Source of the DNA: Oceanibacterium hippocampi
Lineage (GTDB): Bacteria > Pseudomonadota > Alphaproteobacteria > Sneathiellales > Sneathiellaceae
Assembly (NCBI RefSeq): GCF_900172325.1
Contig: NZ_FWFR01000008.1
Span: forward strand, 1 to 47,605
Length of the DNA: 47,605 nt
Reading direction: 5' to 3'
The notes beneath the pieces are model-generated. The model did not search any database, was not told the DNA's origin, and saw nothing but the letters and a program-made list of their open reading frames with translations. This document shows positions 6,291-12,960 of this stretch, one piece after another (positions within the stretch are counted from its first letter, which is position 1; every line of letters starts with the position of its first letter). The position numbers and the translations under genes are program-made.

Positions 6291-7028
6291 ATGGATCTGA
6301 AGTCGCTGTTTGCCGGGCTGCTCAGCCGGGTCCAGAGAATGCCGCCGCCGCCGCCGCCGCCGGGCTTCTATCTCACCGGCCCGGCGGTGGATCCGCCGGA
6401 GCCGATTGTTGACATCCCGGACGACGCGCCGCGCGCCGTGGTTGGCGGGGTCTATGCCATCACCTATCGCGATTCGTCAGGCAGGTTGTCGAAACGGACG
6501 ATCACCGTGCATGAGTTCATCGGCCTGGGCGACGACGTGCTGATTGCCGCCTATTGCCAACTTCGCGCCGCGAAGCGACAATTCTACGCCTCGCGGATTC
6601 TCGAGTTCACCGACCTCCAGACCGGCGAGGTGATCGATGAGCCGGAGGACATCCTCTGGCTGTTCCGCCCTGACGATACCTCGGTCGCACTCCGCAATCA
6701 CGGCGGGTCACTGGCCCTGCTGGTGGCGATCGGGCGCGTCGACGGCCGGCTGGCGGCGAAGGAGCGGGCGGTCGTCGCCGAGTGGCTGGTTTCCCGCGCC
6801 GGTCCCGGCGTGCTCGACCTGGGGCGGATCGATCGCCACATCGCCCGGCTGCGCCCTGATGTCGAAACGCTCGACCTGGCAATCGAATCCCTGGCGGCCG
6901 CGCCGCGCGAAGAGATCGCCGAAATCCTGAAGGCGGCGGAGCGGGTCGCCCGGGCCGATGGCAAGGTGGTGGCGGAAGAAGTCGCGTTCATCCGCGACAT
7001 GAACCGCCAGCTCGGCCTGGCCGGTTAG
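6291..7028 (+). CDS. WYL-like plus TerB-like domain protein
   Basis: A 245-residue protein. After a short N-terminal part with seven consecutive Pro (a CCG repeat at about 6342-6362), residues 45-115 resemble a WYL-type ligand-binding module: ITVHEFIGLGDDVLIAAYCQ then LRAAKRQFYASRILEFTDL and TGEVID. Residues 130-240 form an all-helical TerB-like (tellurite-resistance/DnaJ-associated) domain: LLVAIGRVDGRLAAKERAVV and AERVARADGKVVAEEVAFI. Similar WYL-TerB fusions occur as accessory proteins in proteobacteria. GGAGGT precedes the ATG. It lies beside the repressor in the region normally expressed in lysogens, so a lysogenic-conversion or defence role is plausible but unproven. Confidence 0.75.
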   Translation: MDLKSLFAGLLSRVQRMPPPPPPPGFYLTGPAVDPPEPIVDIPDDAPRAVVGGVYAITYRDSSGRLSKRTITVHEFIGLGDDVLIAAYCQLRAAKRQFYASRILEFTDLQTGEVIDEPEDILWLFRPDDTSVALRNHGGSLALLVAIGRVDGRLAAKERAVVAEWLVSRAGPGVLDLGRIDRHIARLRPDVETLDLAIESLAAAPREEIAEILKAAERVARADGKVVAEEVAFIRDMNRQLGLAG

Positions 7029-7037
7029 GATCGGCGC

Positions 7038-7727
7038 TCATAGTCGGCGCGCCATCCAGGCAAGGCGGCCGATCACATTGACCTCGTCGGCAGTCCGCTC
7101 GTAAGCCGGGTGGTGACTATTGTCGGAGATGATCCGGATTGTTGCGGGGTCGGAGTGCGGAACGAACTCGATCCGCTTGACGACCACGCCGAAGCCGTCC
7201 CATAGCGCGAAGACGCCGGGCGGCGAGGGCGTGCGGTCGGCCAAGTTGATTAGCACGCGATCGCCGGAGCGGAGCGTCGGCTCCATGGAATCGCCCACGA
7301 CCTCGATGATCCGCGCAGCCGCCGGATCGACGCGCAGCTCACTTCGCAGATAGCCGTCGGGGATTTCCCAGCCGGCACGAACTGCGTCCTGCTCGATTTG
7401 ATTGCCATTGCCATCCGGCTGATAGGTGATCATGGCTTCGCCGCCGCCGCCTGCGCCGGCACGGACATCAATCTCGGCCAACCAGGCGCCCGGCGCATTG
7501 CCCGGCCTCCCGGGCGCGGTCGGCGCTTCTGAAAAGCCGAGCAGGTAATCCGGCGTCACGTTAAGCACCCGGCATATCTCTCGCAGCGTAGTGTAGTCCG
7601 GCTCACGCTGCGAGCGGACATAGTTACCGTAGCGTTCGGGCGAAATGCCTACGCGCCGAGCGACTTCTGCTGCAGATAATCCTTGGGCCTCGGCCGCCCG
7701 CCTCAGCTTCTTGCCTATTGCGATCAT
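7038..7727 (-). CDS. CI/LexA-like phage repressor with S24 peptidase domain
   Basis: A 229-residue master repressor candidate. Residues 1-65 are an XRE-type helix-turn-helix (LSAAEVARRVGISPERYGNY); residues 110-229 are an S24 self-cleaving domain. The catalytic Ser lies in VVGDSMEPTLRSGD and the Lys in GVVVKRIEF; the AWLAE linker near residue 90 may hold the cleavage site, although no canonical Ala-Gly pair is obvious. Such repressors hold the lysogenic state and are inactivated by RecA in the SOS response. I chose the ATG at 7727, which lies 3 bases from operator 7730-7742 and has no Shine-Dalgarno; like lambda cI it may be translated from a leaderless mRNA. Divergent from the early operon. 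Confidence 0.92.
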   Translation of the reverse strand: MIAIGKKLRRAAEAQGLSAAEVARRVGISPERYGNYVRSQREPDYTTLREICRVLNVTPDYLLGFSEAPTAPGRPGNAPGAWLAEIDVRAGAGGGGEAMITYQPDGNGNQIEQDAVRAGWEIPDGYLRSELRVDPAAARIIEVVGDSMEPTLRSGDRVLINLADRTPSPPGVFALWDGFGVVVKRIEFVPHSDPATIRIISDNSHHPAYERTADEVNVIGRLAWMARRL

Positions 7728-7729
7728 GC

Positions 7730-7742
7730 GAACAAAACGTTC
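7730..7742. promoter_or_regulatory. Operator O2 at the repressor start
   Basis: GAACAAAACGTTC is a perfect dyad (GAAC-N5-GTTC) that starts 3 bases upstream of the repressor ATG. With sites at 5450 and 7788 it defines a shared GAACAAAAYGT motif. Its position would allow autoregulation of the repressor. Confidence 0.55.
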
Positions 7743-7776
7743 AGCATCGCATGCCAATGCAATGCAAGTTTTGCTG

Positions 7777-7805
7777 TTGACGACAATGAACAAAATGTGC
7801 ATGTG
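7777..7805 (+). promoter_or_regulatory. Early rightward promoter overlapping operator O3
   Basis: TTGACG at 7777-7782 is followed after 17 bases by CATGTG at 7800-7805, a weak -10. Operator GAACAAAATGTGC at 7788-7800 lies between the two hexamers, so bound repressor would block RNA polymerase. Transcription would start only a few bases before the ATG at 7814, consistent with a leaderless or nearly leaderless first gene. The hexamer assignment is tentative. Confidence 0.45.
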
Positions 7806-7813
7806 TCGGTGAC

Positions 7814-8065
7814 ATGAGCGCATTCCCGATCATACGCAATCTCGGCGGCCGCGACGCGGTCCTGGAGAAGCTCCGCGCCTGCGATACCGCCGCCAGCGCC
7901 GTTCGCACAATCGACGCGATGCGGATGTGGGAGGCACCCGGCCGCCGCGGCATTCCCGGCTGGGCGATCCTCGCCCTGATGCGTATCGCCGAGACAGAGG
8001 GCATCGCCTACCGGGCCGCCGACTTCGATTTTGATCCGCCCGCCGTACGCGAGGAGGCGGCATGA
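7814..8065 (+). CDS. Cro-like small regulator, first gene of the early operon
   Basis: An 83-residue protein placed divergently from the repressor, with an operator directly upstream. Residues 8-60 (FPIIRNLGGRDAVLEKLRA, IDAMRMWEAPGRRGIPGWAI) have the layout of Cro/CI-family or YdaS-like HTH proteins that use a 'W..RG.IP..W' wing motif, where the Pro-Gly-Trp segment is typical. It probably represses or tunes the lytic/lysogenic switch. No strong ribosome site precedes the ATG. Its stop overlaps the next start (ATGA). Confidence 0.75.
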   Translation: MSAFPIIRNLGGRDAVLEKLRACDTAASAVRTIDAMRMWEAPGRRGIPGWAILALMRIAETEGIAYRAADFDFDPPAVREEAA

Positions 8066-8286
8066 CGGCCGCCCAGCGCCAGCGCCCGGCGGATCCCGGC
8101 CGCGATCAGGCGGGCCCCGGCGTCGTCCAGCCGGTCGAGCCGTCGGGCGAGGGCGTGCGCCTCCCGGTCCCGTCGCGCGCTGCGATCCTGTTCCATCGTG
8201 CGAGCATGCCGCGCGGCATCGCGCCGGTCATCGGGAAGGACGGGGGTCATTTCCCGCACCCGGGCCCGGCGGCGGTCCGGCCATGA
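8062..8286 (+). CDS. Unknown 74-residue protein, coupled on both sides
   Basis: Not recognised; Pro/Gly/Arg-rich and probably poorly structured. Support for coding comes from 4-nt ATGA overlaps with both neighbours, and from codon-position composition in this frame that rises in the expected order (third positions most GC-rich, second least). The opposite strand carries an open frame (8008-8259) that fits this ordering less well. Confidence 0.5.
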   Translation: MTAAQRQRPADPGRDQAGPGVVQPVEPSGEGVRLPVPSRAAILFHRASMPRGIAPVIGKDGGHFPHPGPAAVRP

Positions 8287-8795
8287 GCGCCGCGCTCGGC
8301 CGGCCCCTCTCGCGGCCCGACTATCTCCGGCTCAAGGCCGCCTTCCGCCGCCTGGTCCGGGCCGCCGGCGGGCTGGAATCGGCGGCCATGGTGACCCGGG
8401 TCGGCAAGACCGAGCTCGGCCGCTACCAGCATGTGAACGAGCCGCTGTTCGCCCCGGTCGATGTCGTCGCCGATCTCGAGGCCGACACCGGCGAGGCCCC
8501 GGTGACCCGCGAGATGGCCCGGATGGCCGGGCTCGCCGTCTTCCCGCTACCCCGCCCGGAGCACGACGACCCGGCCTGGGTCGGCCATATCGCGAAGACG
8601 GCGAAGGAATGCGGCGAGGCGGTCGCGCGCACCGCCGAAGCCCTGAGCGTCGGCGGCACGATCACGGCAGACGAGATCCGCGAGATGGGGCTTCGGCAGG
8701 AGATCGCCGAGGCGGTCGAGGCGCTGGCCGCGCTCGACGCCGCGCTCCGCGCCGTCGAGGCGGTCGGTGCGGCGGCGCCGGCCGGGGAGGGCTGA
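8283..8795 (+). CDS. CII-like phage regulatory protein
   Basis: A 170-residue protein. Its N-terminal half (YLRLKAAFRRLVRAAGGLES, GKTELGRYQHVNE, VVADLEADTG) follows the pattern of the phage regulatory CII family (Pfam Phage_CII-like), in which an HTH reads out promoter DNA. The C-terminal half is Ala/Glu-rich and helical, probably a multimerisation coiled coil. It sits third after the repressor/Cro switch, the usual place of a CII-type regulator. Confident as a regulator-type protein, less so of its direction of action. A convergent minus-strand gene ends 11 bp after its stop. Confidence 0.65.
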   Translation: MSAALGRPLSRPDYLRLKAAFRRLVRAAGGLESAAMVTRVGKTELGRYQHVNEPLFAPVDVVADLEADTGEAPVTREMARMAGLAVFPLPRPEHDDPAWVGHIAKTAKECGEAVARTAEALSVGGTITADEIREMGLRQEIAEAVEALAALDAALRAVEAVGAAAPAGEG

Positions 8796-8806
8796 CAGTG
8801 AGCCGA

Positions 8807-9547
8807 TCAGTCCTCACTGCCGGGGAAGCTTCTCGCCGACCCGAAGTGCCGGACCCGGGCGCAGAAATCCGCTGCCTGGTCGTGGCGCGCCGGATCAGCG
8901 CACCAGGCGCTCGCCATGCTGAGGTCGTCCGGGCCCCGCAGATAGGGGGTGCTCAGTCCGACGACCCGGCCGACCGCGATGTCGGTGAAATCGACCTCGG
9001 CCGCGACGACGAGCGGCAGGATCAGCCCGAGCATCCTGCGCTCGGTCGGTTTGCCGTTCCTGTCGGTGCCGTCGATCACAGCGCGCGCGGCAAGCACGCC
9101 GTCCGCGCCGCCGGCCTCGAGGGCGGCCGGGATCGCCGCCCGCATCGCCTTGCCGAGCCGATCGATCACCTGCCAGTGGTTCGCCTGCGGCGCCATGTCG
9201 ACGGCCAGCACCACGTCCGGACCGATGATCGTGACCCGGCGGATGCGCTCGTCGGCCGCGGCAATCCGCTCCTCGACCGTGCGCGGCGCAGCCGTGGCGT
9301 TCTCGTCGGCCGAAGCCGGGCCGGGGGCAGGCACCTCAGTATCTGTTGTCGGGGTCGGCGGCTCGATCGGAGTCACGGTCGCGGCCATGCCAAGCACGGC
9401 GGCGAGTGCAGCCCCTGTCCAGCCGAAAGCGACCGGAGCGCGCCTCGGCGCCTTAGCGAATGGCCAGGCCCAGCGCGGCCTGATCGCCGCGACGACGACC
9501 ATAACCAGCGCGGCGAGGCTCAGCAGGGCGAGCAGGGCGGACAGCAT
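8807..9547 (-). CDS. Membrane-anchored protein inverted within the early operon
   Basis: A 246-residue protein with two hydrophobic segments near the N-terminus (about 2-22, SALLALLSLAALVMVVVAAI, and 40-57, FGWTGAALAAVLGMAATV), then a Pro/Thr-rich linker and a soluble domain (about 90-246) of unknown family. It is the only minus-strand gene between 7814 and 18974, interrupting an otherwise tightly coupled operon, and must have its own promoter near 9550-9600. That is the signature of a moron, an independently transcribed cargo gene such as a superinfection-exclusion factor. The function is not known. Confidence 0.7.
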   Translation of the reverse strand: MLSALLALLSLAALVMVVVAAIRPRWAWPFAKAPRRAPVAFGWTGAALAAVLGMAATVTPIEPPTPTTDTEVPAPGPASADENATAAPRTVEERIAAADERIRRVTIIGPDVVLAVDMAPQANHWQVIDRLGKAMRAAIPAALEAGGADGVLAARAVIDGTDRNGKPTERRMLGLILPLVVAAEVDFTDIAVGRVVGLSTPYLRGPDDLSMASAWCADPARHDQAADFCARVRHFGSARSFPGSED

Positions 9548-9623
9548 CGGAGCGTTCCCTCAGCGGTCACAGCAACCGCGAGCATCGCCCGCGAGTCTTC
9601 ATCGCGTCAAGAAGGGGATTGTC

Positions 9624-9845
9624 ATGCCTGAGCCTCTGATCGTCCTGCCGCCGCTCGGCCGGGTGCCGGCCGGCATTCACGGGACCGGCCGCAAGGTAGC
9701 CCGGATCGCGCTCGTTACCCTGCTGATCTGGGTCGGCCTAGTCGGCCTCGCCTGGTACGTGCTTGACCGAATTGCGGCCGCGCCACCGCCCGGAGTTACA
9801 TACGACGAGCCTCCCGCCGCCCGCCAACCCGGGAACGACCTATGA
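9624..9845 (+). CDS. Small single-pass membrane protein
   Basis: A 73-residue protein with one transmembrane helix at about residues 25-47 (IALVTLLIWVGLVGLAWYVL) and a short Pro-rich C-terminal tail. Preceded by an AAGGGG ribosome site; its stop overlaps the following start (ATGA). Function unknown. Confidence 0.65.
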   Translation: MPEPLIVLPPLGRVPAGIHGTGRKVARIALVTLLIWVGLVGLAWYVLDRIAAAPPPGVTYDEPPAARQPGNDL

Positions 9846-10255
9846 TCCTGACCAACGAAGACCTCGCCGCGCTCTCGGCGCTCTGGCGGATCCACGGTGG
9901 CGAATGCGCCTACCGAGACGATGACCCGGACGGGCGGATCCTCGCCCGGCTGGCCGGCCTCGGCTTCGTCACCGTGACCGACCGGGTCCTCGAGCCCGGC
10001 CCGGTCACGGTCCATTGCCTCACCGAGGCCGGCCGCTGGGCGGTCAAGCACTGGCGGACGATGCCGGCGCACGGCCTGCCGCACCGCACGCTCGCCGAGG
10101 TCGATCGCCCGGCGCCGCCAGATGCGCCGGCCTGCGACCATGTCGCGGGCTATTGCATGACCTCGGCCGGCTGTGCGGTGGCAATCCGCTGTGCCCGGCC
10201 GGCGGAGGCCGGCTCGGGCCGCTACAACGCGCACCGGCCCGGGGCGCTCTCGTGA
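9842..10255 (+). CDS. Unknown 137-residue early protein
   Basis: The first 75 residues (LTNEDLAALSALWRIHGG then ILARLAGLGFVTVTDR and VHCLTEAGRWAVKH) have the helix-helix-strand pattern of a winged-helix domain that ends with the 'LTEAG' signature of MarR-like or ArsR-like wings. The remainder is Cys/Ala-rich with four Cys (DHVAGYCMTSAGCAVAIRC). A DNA-binding role is plausible. 4-nt overlaps on both sides. Confidence 0.6.
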   Translation: MILTNEDLAALSALWRIHGGECAYRDDDPDGRILARLAGLGFVTVTDRVLEPGPVTVHCLTEAGRWAVKHWRTMPAHGLPHRTLAEVDRPAPPDAPACDHVAGYCMTSAGCAVAIRCARPAEAGSGRYNAHRPGALS

Positions 10256-10947
10256 GCCCGCGGCACGGCCCGGGCGCGGCCGGCGCGATCATGCTGCCGA
10301 CCGGCCACCTGGTCGACCCATTCGCCCTCGGCCCAGGCGACATCGCCCGCCTGCCGCTCGCCCAGATCCTGCCGGAGACGCTGGCGACCCTGCCGCGTTT
10401 CGGCGGCTGTCCGCCCGGCCCGGCCTACTCGGTCGCGCAGCATTGTTGCGAGCTCGCGCTTGCCTTCGCCAACCCGGCGCTCGGCCTGGCCGGGCCGGCC
10501 GACGAATGGCCGCGCGCCGGATACCGCGACGACTGCATGGCCTGGGCGCTGCTGCACGAGGTCTTCGAGGCGCTGACCGGGCTCGACGTGCCGTCGCCGA
10601 TCAAGCGCCGCTGGCCGCTCTACCGGGACACCGAGGCTTACGTCCTGCAGCATGTCTGCGGGCTCTACGGCATCGACCCGGCCGAGCCCGCCTGCCTCGA
10701 GGCCGATGCCCGGATCGTTCTTGATGAGGCCGCCTGGCTGTTCGGCCGCGACAGCGCGCCGCTGTTCGCCGCGCCGGGCACCCGGCCGCTCGGGATCCGC
10801 CCGGACCGGCGCTGGGATTTCGAGGAGGCGTCGCGGCGCTTCCGCGACCTCTGGCTCAGCCATGTCGCGCCGCGCCGGCGCGACGGGGCAGACCCGCGGG
10901 TCTCGGCCCTCGCCATGCGGCGGGCGGTCGGGACGGTGCCGGCATGA
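10252..10947 (+). CDS. HD-family phosphohydrolase (YfbR-like), HD changed to HE
   Basis: A 231-residue protein with the layout of phage HD hydrolases: MLPTGHLVDPFALGPGDIAR, YSVAQHCCELALAF with His64, ALLHEVFEALTG with His102-Glu103, and SPIKRRWPLY. In known relatives these remove phosphate from deoxynucleoside monophosphates, using metal held by His...HD...D. Here the diagnostic His-Asp pair reads His-Glu, a conservative but unusual change. The GTG at 10252 overlaps the previous stop (GTGA); an ATG 13 codons later is an alternative. Likely role: shaping the nucleotide pool during replication. Confidence 0.8.
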   Translation: MSPRHGPGAAGAIMLPTGHLVDPFALGPGDIARLPLAQILPETLATLPRFGGCPPGPAYSVAQHCCELALAFANPALGLAGPADEWPRAGYRDDCMAWALLHEVFEALTGLDVPSPIKRRWPLYRDTEAYVLQHVCGLYGIDPAEPACLEADARIVLDEAAWLFGRDSAPLFAAPGTRPLGIRPDRRWDFEEASRRFRDLWLSHVAPRRRDGADPRVSALAMRRAVGTVPA

Positions 10948-11717
10948 CGGTCGACCCGGAACGCCTTGCCGACTGGCTGCATCGCCTGGTCCCAGCCGAC
11001 GATCTCGGCCTCACCGGCGCCCGCTTCGACTGGCTCGGCCGGGCGCTCGACCTCGACCGGGCGGCCGCCGCCGCCGCCTGGTTCCGCCTCGGCCTCGGCG
11101 CCGCGCGGATCGAGGCGGGCGAGGCCGGCGCGCCCGGCTGGTCGATCCATCCCGAGGCCGATCGGCGGGAGGGCCGGCTGGTCATCACCCTGCCGCTCGC
11201 GATCGAGGGCCGGGTGCTCGACCTGGTCGCGCTGGACCCGGCCGACGGGGTGCTCTGGTGGCCGCTGCTCGGCGGCCATGCGCTCGGCGACCCGGCGCTG
11301 GCGCTCGCCCGCCAGCGCGGCGCGCCGCTCCGGGTCTTCTCGGGCCCGCTGGCCTGGCTCCGCGCGGCGGCCGAGCCGCTGCCGCCCGGGCATGCCCCGG
11401 TGCCGGGCGGCAGCGGCTATTGCCCGCTCGGGCTCGACGACGCGGCGCTGGAGGCGGCGCTTGCCGGCCTGCCGGCGCTCCATTGCGACGACGCCGCCTT
11501 CGGGCAGTCGCTCGCCGACCGGATGAAGAATGCCCGCCGGGCGCGCCGCGCGGCCGAGCCGCGCCTGCCGGAGGTCCGGGTGCGGGCGCGTCGCTCGCCC
11601 GCCATCGTGGCGAGCGCGCCAGAAAACGCGCCCGTGAACGGGGCGAGCGCGGCAAAAAGCTCGCCCGTGAACGGGGCGAGCGCGACGGACGTTGAGGCGG
11701 GGAGGGTGGCCGCGTGA
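10944..11717 (+). CDS. Unknown 257-residue early protein with C-terminal 11-residue repeats
   Basis: I do not recognise the globular part (about 1-190; motif DLVALDPADGVLWWPLLGG, then GAPLRVFSGPLAWLRAA). The layout loosely recalls Toprim or primase-associated proteins of alphaproteobacterial phages, but no catalytic residues can be assigned. The C-terminal 65 residues are basic and end in an 11-residue repeat (PVNGASA twice), encoded by a 33-bp period repeat with GCGAGCGCG at 11611, 11644 and 11677. Start and stop overlap the neighbours by 4 nt. Confidence 0.6.
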   Translation: MTVDPERLADWLHRLVPADDLGLTGARFDWLGRALDLDRAAAAAAWFRLGLGAARIEAGEAGAPGWSIHPEADRREGRLVITLPLAIEGRVLDLVALDPADGVLWWPLLGGHALGDPALALARQRGAPLRVFSGPLAWLRAAAEPLPPGHAPVPGGSGYCPLGLDDAALEAALAGLPALHCDDAAFGQSLADRMKNARRARRAAEPRLPEVRVRARRSPAIVASAPENAPVNGASAAKSSPVNGASATDVEAGRVAA

Positions 11718-11773
11718 GCTTGGTCTATGACGTCAGTCTGTTCGATAGCCTGTTCCAGGAGATTTATCCGTGA
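11714..11773 (+). CDS. 19-residue leader ORF coupled to clamp 2
   Basis: The GTG at 11714 overlaps the preceding stop (GTGA), and the TGA at 11771-11773 overlaps the GTG start of clamp 2. The peptide ends SLFQEIYP. The gene before clamp 1 ends VLFEETYP, so the last eight codons, the AGGAG ribosome site they contain and the bases across the start codon (TATCC then RTGATCGT) are shared. I read it as a conserved coupling element, probably the trimmed 3' end of a copy of the gene at 4477-4902. Translation of the peptide itself is unproven. Confidence 0.5.
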   Translation: MSLVYDVSLFDSLFQEIYP

Positions 11774-12960
11774 TCGTGACCGTGGAACGTTCGACCCTTG
11801 CCGCGGCGGCGAAGGCCGCGCGAAACCATGCCGCAACGGGCAAGGATGCCGGCGTGCTCGGCATGGTGCTGATCAGCGCCGAGCCCGACGGCGCCATGTC
11901 ACTGGCCGCGACCGACATGACGCGCCGCTTCGAGGTCCGGTTCGAGGCGGAGGTGACGCGCGCCGGATCGGCCCTGTTGCCGGCCGTCGAGCTCGCGGCG
12001 CTCGCCGATCGCGCGACCGAGGGCAGCCAGGTGCGGATAGAGATCGACTATCCGTCGCCGGCGACGGCGCGGGCCGGCCGGAGCCGATGGCGCATGCCGG
12101 TCGACCAGGCCGAGAATTTTCCCGCCTGGTCCGGCGCCTTGACTCCGCCGTTCGAGATGCCCGCCGGTGCGCTCCGCCGATTGTTCTCCCGAACGCTGTT
12201 CGCGGCGGAGCGCACCGGCGGCTCGAGCTACTTCCTGATGGGCGTCCATCTGAGGCTCACCGGCCCCGCGGATGCGTTGCGGCTGGTCGCCGTCGCGACC
12301 AACGGCCACCAGCTCGCCATAGCCGATTGCCTGGCGCCGGCCGGCAGCGGCGGGCTGCCCGACGGCGGCGTGACCGTGCCCGACGACGCCGTCAAGGACC
12401 TGTTGGGCATGCTGCCGAAGGAGAGCTCTGATCCGGCGGCGGTGGCGATCGGTGAGCACGATCTGACGGTTCGCTTCGGCGACTGGACGTACTACACGCG
12501 GCTGATTGACGGCAGTTTCCCCGACTACGAGCGGGTTATCCCGCCGGAGACGGGACCGCTCTGCACCATGCCGGCGCCGGCCCTCCGCGCCGCGCTCGGG
12601 CGGATCGAGCCAATGGCCGACATGCATAGCGAGAAGGGCCCGTCGACAACCTACCGGGTCAGGAGAGTGGAGATAGACGTCGGCCCCTCGGACGAGGCGG
12701 CAGACGACGGTCGCCCGGCAATGCGGCTGACCGCAGCCGGGCCCGACGGACGGCAAGCCGAGGACGAGATCGCCGTCGAATGGAGCGGCGTAGATGCCTG
12801 GAGAACCGCCTTCAACATCCCCTACCTGGTCGACTTCGCCGCGCAGGCCGAGCCTGGCGCGATCGCCTTCCGGGTGCACGGCCTGGGCGCCGGCAACGGC
12901 CCTGTCCTGGTTTACGCGGACGGCGACCTGCTCGGCGTGATCATGCCGCTACGGCGATGA
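11770..12960 (+). CDS. dnaN: DNA polymerase III sliding clamp homologue 2 (divergent)
   Basis: A 396-residue clamp paralogue. Conserved features: MIVTVERSTL, ATDMTRRFEV, FPAWSG, ATNGHQLAIA, LIDGSFPDYERVIP and the C-terminal GVIMPLRR. The N-terminal RxxTIPIL element of ordinary DnaN, still present in clamp 1, is lost here (GKDAGVLGMVLI). The two clamps share the same plan but are clearly different proteins, far more diverged than a recent duplication. It starts with GTG, coupled to the leader ORF, and its stop overlaps the mini-GcrA gene. It would be made with the lytic replication genes, whereas clamp 1 is made with integrase. Homo- or heterodimeric rings are both possible. Confidence 0.9.
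   Translation: MIVTVERSTLAAAAKAARNHAATGKDAGVLGMVLISAEPDGAMSLAATDMTRRFEVRFEAEVTRAGSALLPAVELAALADRATEGSQVRIEIDYPSPATARAGRSRWRMPVDQAENFPAWSGALTPPFEMPAGALRRLFSRTLFAAERTGGSSYFLMGVHLRLTGPADALRLVAVATNGHQLAIADCLAPAGSGGLPDGGVTVPDDAVKDLLGMLPKESSDPAAVAIGEHDLTVRFGDWTYYTRLIDGSFPDYERVIPPETGPLCTMPAPALRAALGRIEPMADMHSEKGPSTTYRVRRVEIDVGPSDEAADDGRPAMRLTAAGPDGRQAEDEIAVEWSGVDAWRTAFNIPYLVDFAAQAEPGAIAFRVHGLGAGNGPVLVYADGDLLGVIMPLRR

Noticed and set aside
8008-8259. Minus-strand 83-residue open frame opposite the gene at 8062
   Set aside because: It looks protein-like, but the plus frame has ATGA overlaps on both sides and the expected codon-position GC order.
8198-9631. 477-codon plus-strand open frame
   Set aside because: Runs out of frame through the CII-like gene and antisense to the membrane-protein gene; composition is typical of a GC-rich shadow.
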